Below are positions 1 to 8,597 of a DNA stretch of 12,608 bases, in pieces. The stretch is from Mucidula mucida (taxonomy: Eukaryota; Basidiomycota; Agaricomycetes; Agaricales; Physalacriaceae). The position numbers and the translations under genes are program-made. The stretch is from assembly GCA_015501055.1 (NCBI GenBank), contig JADNYV010000926.1:1-12608 (forward strand), written 5' to 3'. How positions within the stretch are numbered: position 1 is the first letter of the stretch; the number at the start of each line of letters is the position of its first letter. The notes beneath the pieces are model-generated. The model saw nothing but the letters and a program-made list of their open reading frames with translations, searched no databases and was not told the origin of the DNA.

Positions 1-385
1 GACCGGCTGTTTACTCGAAACTATTTCCATTCCGTACTGGAGGTCCAAATTTGACTCGCCATTGTAATTGAAGCTGCGAGAGTTGGTCTGGACAAATCCT
101 CCGTCGATCCCCACGACGATTGGTGACAGGCCGCGATAGAAGCCCTCGTCTGCGGAGAAGTTGCCGAAGAAGTCGTCAGGTCAGATTGGACGAATGCTTG
201 TGGCGTGTATTCGACTGGCATTAAACGTTAGATGCTGCAGTTAGCGAAGGGAGAACCATACCAATTCCGTAGGAGTTCTTTTCTACTGCCGCGGGCTCGT
301 ATATGATACCATACAACGCTCGCAAGCAGACAGGCGTGGTATGTGTGGTGCAGTCATCCAGCTGTTTTAGAATCTGAGTGATATT
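1..385. repeat. Direct repeat, left copy (S53 peptidase segment)
   Basis: This block matches 10008-10394 in the same orientation. The first 177 bases are identical. Copy L lacks one A at about 178 and one A at about 223, and there are five substitutions, all between about 254 and 328. Similarity stops sharply after base 385 (10394 in the other copy). The left limit is unknown because the window starts inside the repeat. The repeat is part of a peptidase gene, not a transposon: it has no terminal repeats and no target-site duplication. Confidence 0.95.
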
Positions 386-765
386 CGCTTGGCCAACTTC
401 TTTTACCGTGGATACGGGCTGTATTCTACCCTTGCGCTGGGGTGGCGGTGTGTTCAGAACAAAGTCAATGTGGCCAGCGACATTTGCAGGAACTGAATAT
501 TGGGTCATGGCTGCTTGGATTCTCAGCGTGTGTTAGGAATAGACGGACAACCCTCAAATTTACCAGTGTGTTGTCCATCGGGTCCATCGTACACCCAATA
601 CTCGCACTTGAGGAGTTCTTCCGCCTCGCTGACCGTCGTATCCTTGACACCTACCCAGCCTGCATTTCGACCAACGACCATTCTGGAGGCATCGAATCCG
701 CTCGCGACAAGCCAAGCCAGCCCCGCCGCCACACAGACCCTCGCGTCTTTCTCGTCAGGTTGCAC
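1..765 (-). pseudogene. S53 tripeptidyl peptidase (sedolisin), 5' part, frameshifted and truncated
   Basis: On the minus strand this encodes part of the activation pro-domain and the start of the catalytic domain of a secreted acid serine peptidase that removes tripeptides from protein N-termini. Exons read as 765-564 (pro-domain, with SEAEELLKCEYWVY), 513-262 (YSVPANVAGHIDFV, then PVCLRALYG) and 214 downward (VEYTPQAF). Introns 514-563 and 215-261 have GT-AG ends. Just past VEYTPQAF, one A is missing at about 178 compared with the second copy, which shifts the frame before the catalytic Glu/Asp motif (GESNLD). The second indel, at about 223, lies in an intron and is harmless. The signal peptide and first half of the pro-domain are absent: homology stops at about 765, where a PHD-finger gene begins on the other strand. 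The rest lies beyond the left edge. The family call is secure; pseudogene versus sequencing or assembly error is open. Confidence 0.85.
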
Positions 766-1151
766 CCACCGCAGCCACCTCCAGCACCTGTCGCACCGGA
801 ACCGGAAGAACAGGAGGATGTGGAAGGCGAAGATGAAGACGGTGACGATGATAAGCCGTATTGTTTCTGTCAGAAGAAAAGCTTTGGAGATGTAGGTTCC
901 ATTATAAGAAGAAGGCTCATCTCATTGATTTTTTTCAGATGATTGCTTGCGATGGACCAAACTGTCCATATGAATGGGTTGGTTTTTTGTTCTTGCGGAC
1001 AATGACTGAATTTTTTGCTGATTTTATTTAGTTCCATCTGTCATGCGTTGGTTTGAAGACGAACCAATTGAATGAAGATGCGTCGTGGTACTGCGATGTT
1101 TGCAAGACAAAGATGGCTGGTCAAACGAATGGCAGGCGACGAAGAAAATAG
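766..1151 (+). pseudogene. ING-family PHD finger protein, 3' part only
   Basis: Three exons (766-891, 939-977, 1032-1151) with GT-AG introns of 47 and 54 nt join in frame and end at TAG 1149-1151. They encode a Pro-rich then acidic linker, a full Cys4-His-Cys3 PHD finger (YCFCQKKSFGD, IACDGPNCPYEWFHLSCVG, WYCDVC) and a short polybasic tail (GRRRRK). In ING proteins this finger binds histone H3 trimethylated at Lys4 and recruits acetyltransferase or deacetylase complexes. The aromatic cage residues expected for ING (Tyr before the first Cys, Trp in YEWFH) are present. The conserved N-terminal ING helical domain is missing: immediately upstream is the minus-strand peptidase. The reading frame stays open to the left, but that part reads as antisense of the peptidase. 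It is called a gene fragment, though the PHD cassette itself is undamaged. Confidence 0.8.
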
Positions 1152-1343
1152 TTGGGTTCGCTCTGTATTTTGCGTTCATTGTAACATTTAGTTGTATTCT
1201 GTAGACCAGAAATCGACCTTCTTGTTTATTCGTATGTCTGGACTGGGGGAGGTCCAGCTTTGATTGTGAGCACGCCCAAAGATTGTATGTACCAATCAAC
1301 ACACTGCTTTCTCACCCACCGCCAACTCTAATACTCTAATACC

Positions 1344-1478
1344 ATGTTCGGACGCGGTTACGGGTACTACGACCCTTACGACTTGTTGGGCGACTTGCTC
1401 GGTGGAGGCCGTTCTCGTTACACGTTCGACGGAGACGTCGACCGTCGCGGGTTTGCGTCCGTTTCGCAGCGAATATGA
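1344..1478 (+). CDS. Possible small Gly/Tyr/Asp-rich protein (44 aa)
   Basis: ATG at 1344 opens a 44-codon frame ending in TGA 1476-1478. The product starts MFGRGYGYYDPYDLLGDLL and continues with a Gly/Arg-rich turn and an acidic stretch (FDGDVDRR). Composition is far from random and third positions are mostly G or C, which favours coding. I do not recognise a family. The last eight codons look less convincing. A splice from the GT at 1450 to the AG ending at 1522 is possible and would extend the protein, so the true 3' end is uncertain. No membrane segment or signal peptide is seen. Confidence 0.35.
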   Translation: MFGRGYGYYDPYDLLGDLLGGGRSRYTFDGDVDRRGFASVSQRI

Positions 1479-2155
1479 GAGGGTACGCCGTCTCTACGCG
1501 GTTATTTGCTCTCCTAATACTAGGCCAAAGGCATCTTCGCTAAAGCACCTCGCGTATCGGTGTCTAGATGTACTTTTATTCCGATCAGCCGCGTGCACCC
1601 CCGCGTCCGCGTCGAGTGTCGCGCCTTTGACCTTGGCTGGCTGTACCTCTGAGTCTCTCTTCTGATATCATACAACTACGCTTGATGAGTCCTTAGCTTT
1701 TGTACTGAAGGTCGAATTCTCGGCCAAGTCGACCATAAATTGTAATTGATGTGAGGCACATCCGATTATTTCAGGTTGGTGAGTTCGTGTTGGGGTTTAC
1801 TCATTCTTCAATCATAAACACAAAGCTGGATGGTCAACTTAGCTTGCTGCTGACCTGAGCAGCAGAGAGTTAGGATTTGCCTTGGTTTCCAGAAAAAGAG
1901 TTGAGTCTATTTACAAGCATCATCGAAGACCACAATTTGTTAGCTCACGGATACCAATCAAACAGTCGTTAAACCGCACTTCTGCGCATTTTTGTGGAAG
2001 TACATGCCAACGCGCGCGCTCATATGCCCTTTGCCATCGTGATCGCTGGACCAAGGGCCAAGGCGAGTCGACACTCTGTGGATCTTGTGAGAGTGCGTCG
2101 AAAATTCGAATTGGTCAGTAGTCTTCGTTGAGGATACTGAAGACTACAGTAAGGT
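1479..2155. other. Stretch without a convincing gene
   Basis: Only short frames are seen. The one clear structure is the 63-bp duplicate at 1551-1613. A short plus-strand frame from ATG 2024 (MPFAIVIAGPRAKASRHSVD) has protein-like composition and may be an upstream exon of the gene starting at 2156, but no splice joins it in frame to that ATG, so it is not annotated as a gene. Confidence 0.4.
1551..1613 (+). repeat. 63-bp inverted duplicate, copy A
   Basis: The sequence matches the reverse complement of 2200-2262 at 55 of 63 positions without gaps. Seven of the eight differences are transitions. Copy A lies in a stretch without a clear gene. Its minus strand keeps the peptide IGIKVHLDTDTR encoded by the plus strand of copy B. 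Confidence 0.8.
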
Positions 2156-2789
2156 ATGGAGAAGCTCGGGAGCAAGGCTAAGCCTGTTACCCCAGAAGGG
2201 ACGCGGATACAGAGGTGCACGCGGCCGATCGGAATAAAAGTGCATCTGGACACCGATACTCGCGTCTGTCGACACCAGCAAGGCCCAGTCACCGAAGAGA
2301 TCATCAAATTCCATCTCGTTGGGGACATGAAGACCAAGTTCAACAAGCTCGTCAGAGAGCATGGCTGTGTGTACGTTTTTCTTATCACCCTTGTCCTTTT
2401 CTTCCCGTCGTCATTGATTTGTTAGGCCGTCGCAGCGCAGATTGACGCGTGAGGAACAGGACCTTGTTGATAAAACGCGTAAATCTGTGAGCGACCCCTC
2501 TCGTCTATGTCACGCTCGAATTGACGCGTCTTAGCTCATATCGTATTCGTCCGTCAAAGTTACGGCTGATGCTCAGAAGGCGTATCTCGCCAAGAACCCC
2601 AAAGCACAGCCGAAGGGTGCAACAACTGAGGCTGGGCCTTCTACTACCGCGAAGGAACCGCTACAGAATAGCAACGGGAAGCGCGCTCGCGATGATGATA
2701 GTGTCCCGTCCGGCAGGTGGGCAAGAAAGCCAAAACTACGTAGACTTACTCAATTATTCTTGCTACTTACTTTACACATCTCGTACTAG
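2156..2789 (+). CDS. Hypothetical protein, three exons
   Basis: The model is exon 1 2156-2370, exon 2 2426-2486 and exon 3 2535-2789, with GT-AG introns of 55 and 48 nt that keep the frame. Exon 1 has IGIKVHLDTDTR and KFHLVGDMKTKFNKLVREHG, exon 2 is charged (RLTREEQDLVDKTRKS), and exon 3 is low-complexity Lys/Ala/Thr/Ser-rich with a basic-acidic patch (NGKRARDDD), as in a nuclear disordered tail. No known domain is recognised. Near the end a different frame (VGKKAKTT, TAG 2741-2743) looks more natural than the annotated one, so a small frame break at about 2715 is possible. The minus strand of 2144-2388 is also open and protein-like, so strand is not certain. Synonymous changes in the duplicate at 1551-1613 agree with the plus-strand frame, though one minus frame fits them equally well. 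Confidence 0.45.
2200..2262 (-). repeat. 63-bp inverted duplicate, copy B
   Basis: This partner of 1551-1613 lies inside exon 1 of the hypothetical gene at 2156. On the plus strand it covers the codons from about TRIQRC to LDTDTR. Most differences from copy A in the part that keeps the peptide fall at third codon positions of that frame. Confidence 0.8.
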
Positions 2790-2955
2790 TCCTTTCTATA
2801 ATTGTACCTATATTGGCTGAAGTTAACAATACATATATCCTTTCTTGAGCTACAGGGTATTGAAAGGTAAGATAATTCATCCTAGCGATACAGACTGTGA
2901 TAAGAGAGAAAGTAATAATAAATGTGCCAGAAGAGGTAGTACAAGAAAAGAGACC

Positions 2956-4553
2956 TCAAGTCATGGCAGCTGCGACTTGGGCAGCATAAGCACGCAAAGG
3001 TGCGCATTTTTCCAAATGGCGATGTAGATTATCGCACCGCGAAGTGTTCTTGGCCAAGCAGAAAGCGCAGCGGACGTCGATCACGATGTGTACGTTCTCG
3101 ATATGTTTTTCTACAGCGCGAGCATCTGCGAAGGGCTTGTCCTTAGTACATCCAAATGGACAGGCACATTTTGCCTTGGCCTTTGCGATTTCGGTATGCG
3201 CCGATTTGAAATGTTCGCGGAGCTCCTTGCGCGTGTGGCGAAAATCGCAGCCCGACACGCAGCACTCGTGCCAGTCACTCCGATAGTAGACTTTTTTGTT
3301 ATCAGGGAAAACGGGGCAGACCTCCTGGAGTGTGGCCAGGTTTTTATTGCCCGTGAGCGGCTGCACGGTGTAGCCTTGGGGCCTGTCGAGAGCGTATTAG
3401 TTTGGTATACATATGATGGAGGGAAAGCATAGAACTGACACGTCCTCAAGCAAGAGCTCTGGCAGTGTAATCGACGCGTCCGGAATAGAGGGCCCAGGAT
3501 TGGCCGAAGCGTACGGGCCTTGCTTCGCGCTGTGCACTCTAGCGCTAGGGGACTGAGTTAGACATATGCTCTAGGACATAAGGGACAAATAACGAACCGT
3601 CGTTTGGCGCCTACAGACGAGTGAGCATGTTGTACCTCGGGCTCTGGAGTCGAGTCGCCTGAACCAGGGGTAGCCAACCTGAGAGGCCAAGACACGGCAG
3701 AGGAGTCCTCGGCTTGGGGGAGGTAATTTTCAAAGCCGAGGGAAGGAGCGGCGACATTCCAATTTAGGAAAGGTTTGAAGTTGGCGGGCGGGGTGAAATC
3801 GAGTTCACTGGGGAGCGCAAGGGAGGGTTGATTCACAGAGTCGATTTCTTGGTTAATGCGGCAAAGGAAGGCATTGTTTTCGTCTTCATCGAAGGGAGGG
3901 AGTTGGTATGTTGGATCTTCGACGTAGGAAGGGACTTCGTTCGCGTCGTGAGATTGACACCTACACGGAATGAAGAGCCGTTAGAAAAGACCTAATCACC
4001 AAAAGCAAGGAAATGCAACTTACAACAATTGGCGCCCGACATTCTGTCGAGCTGCATAGTTGGCATTACCGTAGATGTTACCATCGACCGGAGTGTCGAT
4101 CCTGCGGTGCAAGGTGAGAAAAGTGTGGAGAGACTGCAGTGTCTAAACATACTTTCGCAGATTAAGGGCGTGGAAGGGAGCCTCCATGCCGGTGAGTGCG
4201 CTGAAGGTGTTGTTCAGGTTCACGGTAATGGGATAGAGACACAATGAACATACCGTATGTCGTCCTTGAAGACGCCTGGAGTCGGGTAGACCGACAGGCG
4301 AGGCCCGTCTGCGTGGGGGACTTGGAGCGGAGGATAATTTTCCGAGCGCTTCCTGTAGCATCTGAGAATCAAGGAAAAGGTAGAGCAGGAGACATCCTCA
4401 CGGGCGGCGCGGAATAGTCGCCATGAACGCATCATAGTTGGCGCCGGGAGTACCATCGCTAGGCGCCGAGTCAATGATGCGACGAGAGCGCGGAGAGCTG
4501 TGATGAACGTACTCATTAATGGCGAAAGTGGGAAAATCAGAGCTGAAGTCCAT
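2956..4553 (-). CDS. Zinc-finger protein with three C-terminal fingers (423 aa), putative transcription factor
   Basis: Seven exons join in frame: 4553-4402, 4361-4254, 4200-4153, 4101-4024, 3960-3615, 3552-3440 and 3382-2956 (stop TGA). All six introns (40-63 nt) have GT-AG ends. They give 1272 nt, or 423 residues. Residues 1 to about 300 lack known domains and are Pro/Ser/Asp/Glu-rich, as in an activation or docking region (MDFSSDFPTFAINEYVHHSS at the start). The C-terminus holds three zinc modules: Cys322-Cys327-His339-His344; Cys356-Cys360-His375-His380; and Cys387-Cys390 with His404-Cys408. Spacing is looser than in Kruppel-type fingers (four residues between the first Cys pair, linkers without TGEKP), so DNA binding is plausible but unproven. 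Nuclear location is inferred. ATG 4553 is the first in-frame Met and no upstream exon is needed. The gene has no frame break, unlike the flanking genes. Its target is unknown. Confidence 0.8.
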
Positions 4554-4796
4554 GTCGAGGTGCAAGAGATACAGTCGTTGAAAAAATACTGAGGAATTAG
4601 AGGAGAACAAGCAACAGCCCTACATGTATAGAAGGAAGCGTATTGTGACATGTTGTCGTCCACCCGATGGTCTTTTGGTGGAGGGGAGCGCAGGTGGCCA
4701 TTGCCGCATTTGGACTACAATGGAATGTCACACATGGCCAGTGACAATCGTTCTTTGTATTCTTCTCAGGGTCGTAGATGGAACGTCCAGCCGGCG

Positions 4797-4845
4797 ATGG
4801 ACACTGTAGTGTGGCAAAAAAAGAGACGAGGCTGCCAGTGTCCAT
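4797..4845. repeat. Inverted repeat, 10-bp perfect arms
   Basis: ATGGACACTG at 4797-4806 is the exact reverse complement of CAGTGTCCAT at 4836-4845, with a 29-base spacer holding an A7 run. It sits about 250 bp upstream of the zinc-finger start codon. It could be a protein-binding dyad or chance; no function is claimed. Confidence 0.6.
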
Positions 4846-5200
4846 AACAAGATTGTTCCAGCCTCCTGGGTCTTTCAGAAAGATTCAGCTGCAGACACAA
4901 TAAGATTTTTTGTGCATTCGTCTGGAGAATACAGGGAGCCAGAGTCGTGTTTGAAATATGAAGAATGGGTGAACAGTGAAAGTAACGGCGGAAGGGAAAT
5001 GCCGGACAGAGGCCGATCACATTCTTATCTCCGGAAGGACTCTGAATGCAAGCCCGAGATTGCCGAGCCTGTGCCCTCGATGACTGCCACTGATTGGACC
5101 AGTTGCATCCACAATCCAGAGTACACATATGGATGTAAAATCTTCCTTTCTGGAACTTGGGAATTAGAATGTCGCGTTATCAGAGCGATTCAATTCCTGA

Positions 5201-5247
5201 GGCATCCTGGGCGGGGTGGCACCCCGCCCAGCCTGAATCAGGATGCC
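5201..5247. repeat. GC-rich palindrome nested in a second inverted repeat
   Basis: CTGGGCGGGGTG and CACCCCGCCCAG form a perfect 12-bp stem around a single G (5207-5231). A second pair, GGCATCCT (5201-5208) and AGGATGCC (5240-5247), encloses it. The surroundings are AT-richer. The layout suggests a cruciform-forming core, such as the end of a small mobile element or LTR, but no terminal repeats or target duplication could be fixed. Confidence 0.75.
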
Positions 5248-5336
5248 ACTCGACATCAAATACTTACTACTTACTTCGAGTTATGTTGGGCGTTGTACCC
5301 TTGTTACATGTTGTTAGCCTGTTATACAATAACGAT

Positions 5337-5356
5337 CCTTGAGAAATTTTTCAAGG
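5337..5356. repeat. 20-bp near-perfect palindrome
   Basis: The sequence CCTTGAGAAATTTTTCAAGG is self-complementary at nine of ten pairs with no spacer. It lies about 90 bp to the right of the GC-rich palindrome and may belong to the same element. A role as terminator or binding site is not supported by anything else nearby. Confidence 0.5.
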
Positions 5357-6047
5357 CTGAGATATCCTACTACAGATCATTGCGACCTCGGCCTTTCCCT
5401 TCAAGCTCGACTCGTTTGACTGGCACAGTGGCTTCCGGTATTCAGAAATGCAGAAATGTGGCAGGTCCATCGGTGGGTACTGCACAGCAAACGGCTCTAC
5501 CGGGACGGAGCAACTACTGATCTAGGGTTTAGGGGACTGATGGGGCAGTAATTCCATTGTGCCACTCAGTGCTCCGTTCTCGGCCATCAGTGTTGGTTCT
5601 TGTTTACTCTATTGTCCAGCATCAACTCATGTCTCTCTTTGAGTCACTGTGGCTTTCTCACGCGTAACGTATGCTCATAGAGGAAGCGGAGTGGCACCGT
5701 GAAATTCCTGTATCCCCCCATCCAGCATCCCAAACTTCTCCGTACGCGTGCCTTTCACTTTAATCACTAGGAATGCCATCAAAGTCCTAGAACGGCGTAA
5801 GAGAGGATTGTCTCCGTGACGCGTAACTTCACCGCCCATGAACTGGCGCGAAGCAACGGCGCACGTCTTAGCTTGTATTCCGTTGGTACGTTGAAGTTTC
5901 ACCCGAAGCCCACTGCGGCCACAGCGTACGTCGTCCGACTGAGGTTGACGCTGGCACCTCATAATCAGCAATGGCAAGCGCGCGCGCAATGTCCCGTCCA
6001 GGATAACCAAGACGGCATAGATTTCCTCTTACACTCAAGAAAAACTG

Positions 6048-8027
6048 CTATAATATACATCTCGCGCTGGTTTCGCTGACATTTGCAGAGAGAGTACCTG
6101 ATGGCTTGTAACTACAATCCAGCTCCAGTGTCGTCTGGCCATACTGATTACGGAAGAACACAATTTCGTCTTCCTCATCCACGAAAGTGCATTGCGTAAA
6201 TGAGCGCCACAAGGCGCGGAGAACACCCTTCAAAAACTTTTAATTCCGACGCTGAGCAGTGACTGACAGGCCTACCGTCGAATCATAATTGTAGTAATCT
6301 CCTAGTACCGGCTTTATGGCCGCTGTTACTTGAGGAAGATTGTCTGTTCGGAAGAAAGTCTAAATCAGTCACTCGCACCGGAAATTAGATGCTCACAGAA
6401 TGGGATACTGGCAAAGAAATGGTGGGCAACATGATCGGTGCTGATCTATGTCGCCAGTGAGAATGAAAAATTCAATGGGTTGTTAGGAAACGGACATTGT
6501 GCAGCAGCTCGCGACCGACCCATCCAAAGAGAGGCCGATCGACAGTCGCCAAAGCCCCTCTTGCGAAGGTCCATTCGTTCTGAAAGTCAAGGTCAGCGGG
6601 GCCATCATGTGAAGAGCAACCGTCCTCACACCACGGTAGTATGGTATCGTCGGATCGCTGTGTTGAAGGTAGGTGAACATCACCATCCTATGAGAATTGT
6701 ATTAGACGCTGAGGACGTGTTGAGCACTTGGCGTCATACCAGTTGTGTTGAAACTATAAGCGCCGGATCCGCCATCCATCAACGCTTGCATTCCCGGGTT
6801 CAATCGACTCACCAGCCACGGCATAAGGTAGTACTTGACTACAGCCGTCCACCCGAACTGGTGCACGCAGACTCCGAGGATTGATGTCATCGCGCATAAA
6901 GCGATGTTCGAGTAGATGATATACCATCCTGGTTGGCGTGAGTAACTGCGCTGAGCTGAGTAGTCGCTGAACCTACTTTGTTCAGGTTTGAACAGAAGAC
7001 ACGAAGGCAAGTAATGCTACAGCCGGTGTGAACGAATACGTTGTTGACAATGACTGAACAAAAATTACACTGGTCCAAGGCGGATACTTTGAGTTGCCTT
7101 TTCGATTATGCCTACCCGAAGATGACTGAACTACAGGACAAGAATGGATGAACGCGTACAGAAGATACAGTTGGAATCCTCTAGACAGGTGTTAACATCG
7201 ACTTTCTCTCAGGCGAAGAGACGTACAGAAACTGGCGAACGACGAGTTTGAATATCGTGAAAGCTGGAGTTTCTGCAAGCATTTCAACATAGTCCATGCG
7301 GACAGCAACCTTGCCATCAGGAAGCTTGAAGTCTTTCCGCGTTGGTGGCAGATAAGTTTCGTCGCGATCCATATGGTTCGTTCCTTTCTGAAAACGACCA
7401 GATTAGAGAGCCCTGGCGGCAGTAAGTAAACCAAAAAAAGCCTACGTGATGCGTCCGATGTGTTGCACGCCACGCAAAATACGGAGTCCCCACGAAAGTG
7501 TGCAGAATCGTACCAACCACCCCGTTAACGATCCTATACGGTGAAAGTGCGTCGTGTCCAGCCTAATCGGCGAGGTTATGAGGCTTGTAGTCTGTGAGAA
7601 AGGGCTGATCCGCCACGTACTTCGTGTCCTAGTGGCGAGTAGCAGTCAGTATCCGCGCGTAGAGGAAATGGCGAAATATCAAGTCACCGAGACACCAGAT
7701 GCCCGCAAAGGCAAAACCCTGCCAGCCCCAGTACATGAGCCAGAGAAAGTTGTGGAGGAGTTTGCGAGTGATGAGAGCAAACGGAGAGGTTCCAGGTACG
7801 ATTACGGTGCTCATAAAGTCGATCCTAGTGGCGAAGAAGTAGAACGCGTAGGTGATCGCCAGATGTTTCGCGATATAGAGCAGACTGCGGAGTGTAGACC
7901 GCTCGAAGAGGTGCTTTGGTACTGCATCGTGCAAGTCCTTGAGCTTGATATCGGCAGGACGAAAAGTCCCTTGTGCCCTCCGTCGTTCGTATTCAGGCCC
8001 GTCTTGGAATATCTGGTACCAAAGCAT
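6048..8027 (-). CDS. FAD2: Membrane fatty acid desaturase, delta-12 (FAD2) type, 435 aa
   Basis: Fourteen exons join in frame: 8027-7688, 7628-7621, 7562-7446, 7387-7227, 7180-7160, 7111-7069, 7016-6977, 6928-6813, 6753-6740, 6687-6630, 6579-6496, 6445-6397, 6343-6276 and 6236-6048 (TAG). Introns are GT-AG, 39-59 nt. The 1308 nt encode 435 residues, the usual length. The three di-iron histidine boxes are complete: HEAGH (115-119), HRTHH (151-155) and HVAHH (339-343). Other family landmarks are DLHDAVPKHLFERSTL near the N-terminus, LQHSDPTIPYYRG, NEWTFARGALATVDRP, and FTQCTFVDEEDEIVFFRNQY near the end. Such enzymes act in the ER membrane and put a second double bond into oleoyl lipids to make linoleate, using cytochrome b5. 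Delta-12 specificity is inferred from family likeness; a neighbouring specificity is possible. Two exons are only 8 and 14 nt. A TATA-like site lies about 50 bp upstream of the chosen ATG. The last 20 or so residues are poorly conserved, so the 3' end is less sure. Confidence 0.9.
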
Positions 8028-8071
8028 GAGTCGAGGGAGAATTGAGGAGCCGGCAAGTGCTAGGCCATCCC

Positions 8072-8079
8072 AATTTATA
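8072..8079 (-). promoter_or_regulatory. TATA-like box of the desaturase gene
   Basis: TATAAATT on the minus strand lies about 45-52 bp upstream of the desaturase ATG (8027). That is a suitable distance for a short 5' untranslated leader. Assignment rests on sequence and position only. Confidence 0.5.
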
Positions 8080-8597
8080 TTAGCGCTGACATGGGAGCAA
8101 TTTCGGAGCTATGTACGGCTCTAAAGTCTAGGCGGAGGGGAGAGCGAGAAAGCCCGTGCCGACCGAGATGAGGTGATCATCGCCACACAGACTAGACAAG
8201 TGGGGTAATCGTAGAAGAGTTCGCCGTCAACTTGAAGGTATGCAGTTACTATGTTACAATACAAGAACAAAGCACAAGAATGTCCTTGAAAGTCGGCATA
8301 GCTAGATTGAAGAGGGTCAAAAAAAGGTCACGGTAGACGAGAGGTTGTGAATTTGATTGCTCGTGTTTGGTCGTCATCATCTCACATCCAGCATGTCATT
8401 GGCGAGGTCAACGCGACTGTCGCGCTATGATATGTCCCAATATCAACCTGACATCAGCTTGACAAAGTCGAAAATGCCACAGGAACATGCGAGAGATCTC
8501 CACCGCGCTTTGGATATAAAACGAGTTAGAACAGAATTTTAGCAGCATTCGTATGATAACACACATCATGTCAAGCATTCCAGGACGCATACGCCCT
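8080..8597. other. Intergenic region: desaturase promoter and peptidase 3' flank
   Basis: The left part should contain upstream control sequence for the desaturase and the right part the 3' flank of the second peptidase copy. Short frames on both strands have no recognisable product. No repeat or RNA gene was seen. Confidence 0.5.

Larger units (their letters stand above)
4554..6047. other. Long intergenic stretch, no convincing gene
   Basis: This lies between the starts of the zinc-finger gene and the end of the desaturase gene, so its left part should hold the zinc-finger promoter. It contains hairpins at 4797-4845, 5201-5247 and 5337-5356, and a CTTACTACTTACTT run near 5260. A plus-strand frame at 4912-5520 is open for 202 codons, but its product has no recognisable domain, signal or codon bias and runs through the hairpin. 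I treat it as non-coding or as the relic of a mobile element. Confidence 0.5.

Noticed and set aside
215..261. One-base loss near 223 as a second frameshift of the left peptidase copy
   Set aside because: It falls inside a GT-AG intron with a CTAAC branch-like site and does not affect the frame.
442..942. Single 166-codon plus-strand frame running into the PHD finger
   Set aside because: Its first half is antisense of the peptidase pro-domain exon; only the part from about 766 reads as ING protein.
3044..3432. Plus-strand open frames of 80 and 114 codons
   Set aside because: They are antisense shadows of the zinc-finger exon, which has ordered Cys/His modules.
5675..6010. Minus-strand 111-codon frame just downstream of the desaturase
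   Set aside because: It shows no desaturase C-terminal likeness or other domain, and the desaturase already has a stop at 6048.
6795..6806. GGGTTCAATC, T-loop-like
   Set aside because: It lies in a desaturase intron and no cloverleaf could be drawn around it.
7554..8045. 163-codon plus-strand open frame
   Set aside because: It is antisense to desaturase exon 1 and has no recognisable product; the minus strand carries the family motifs.
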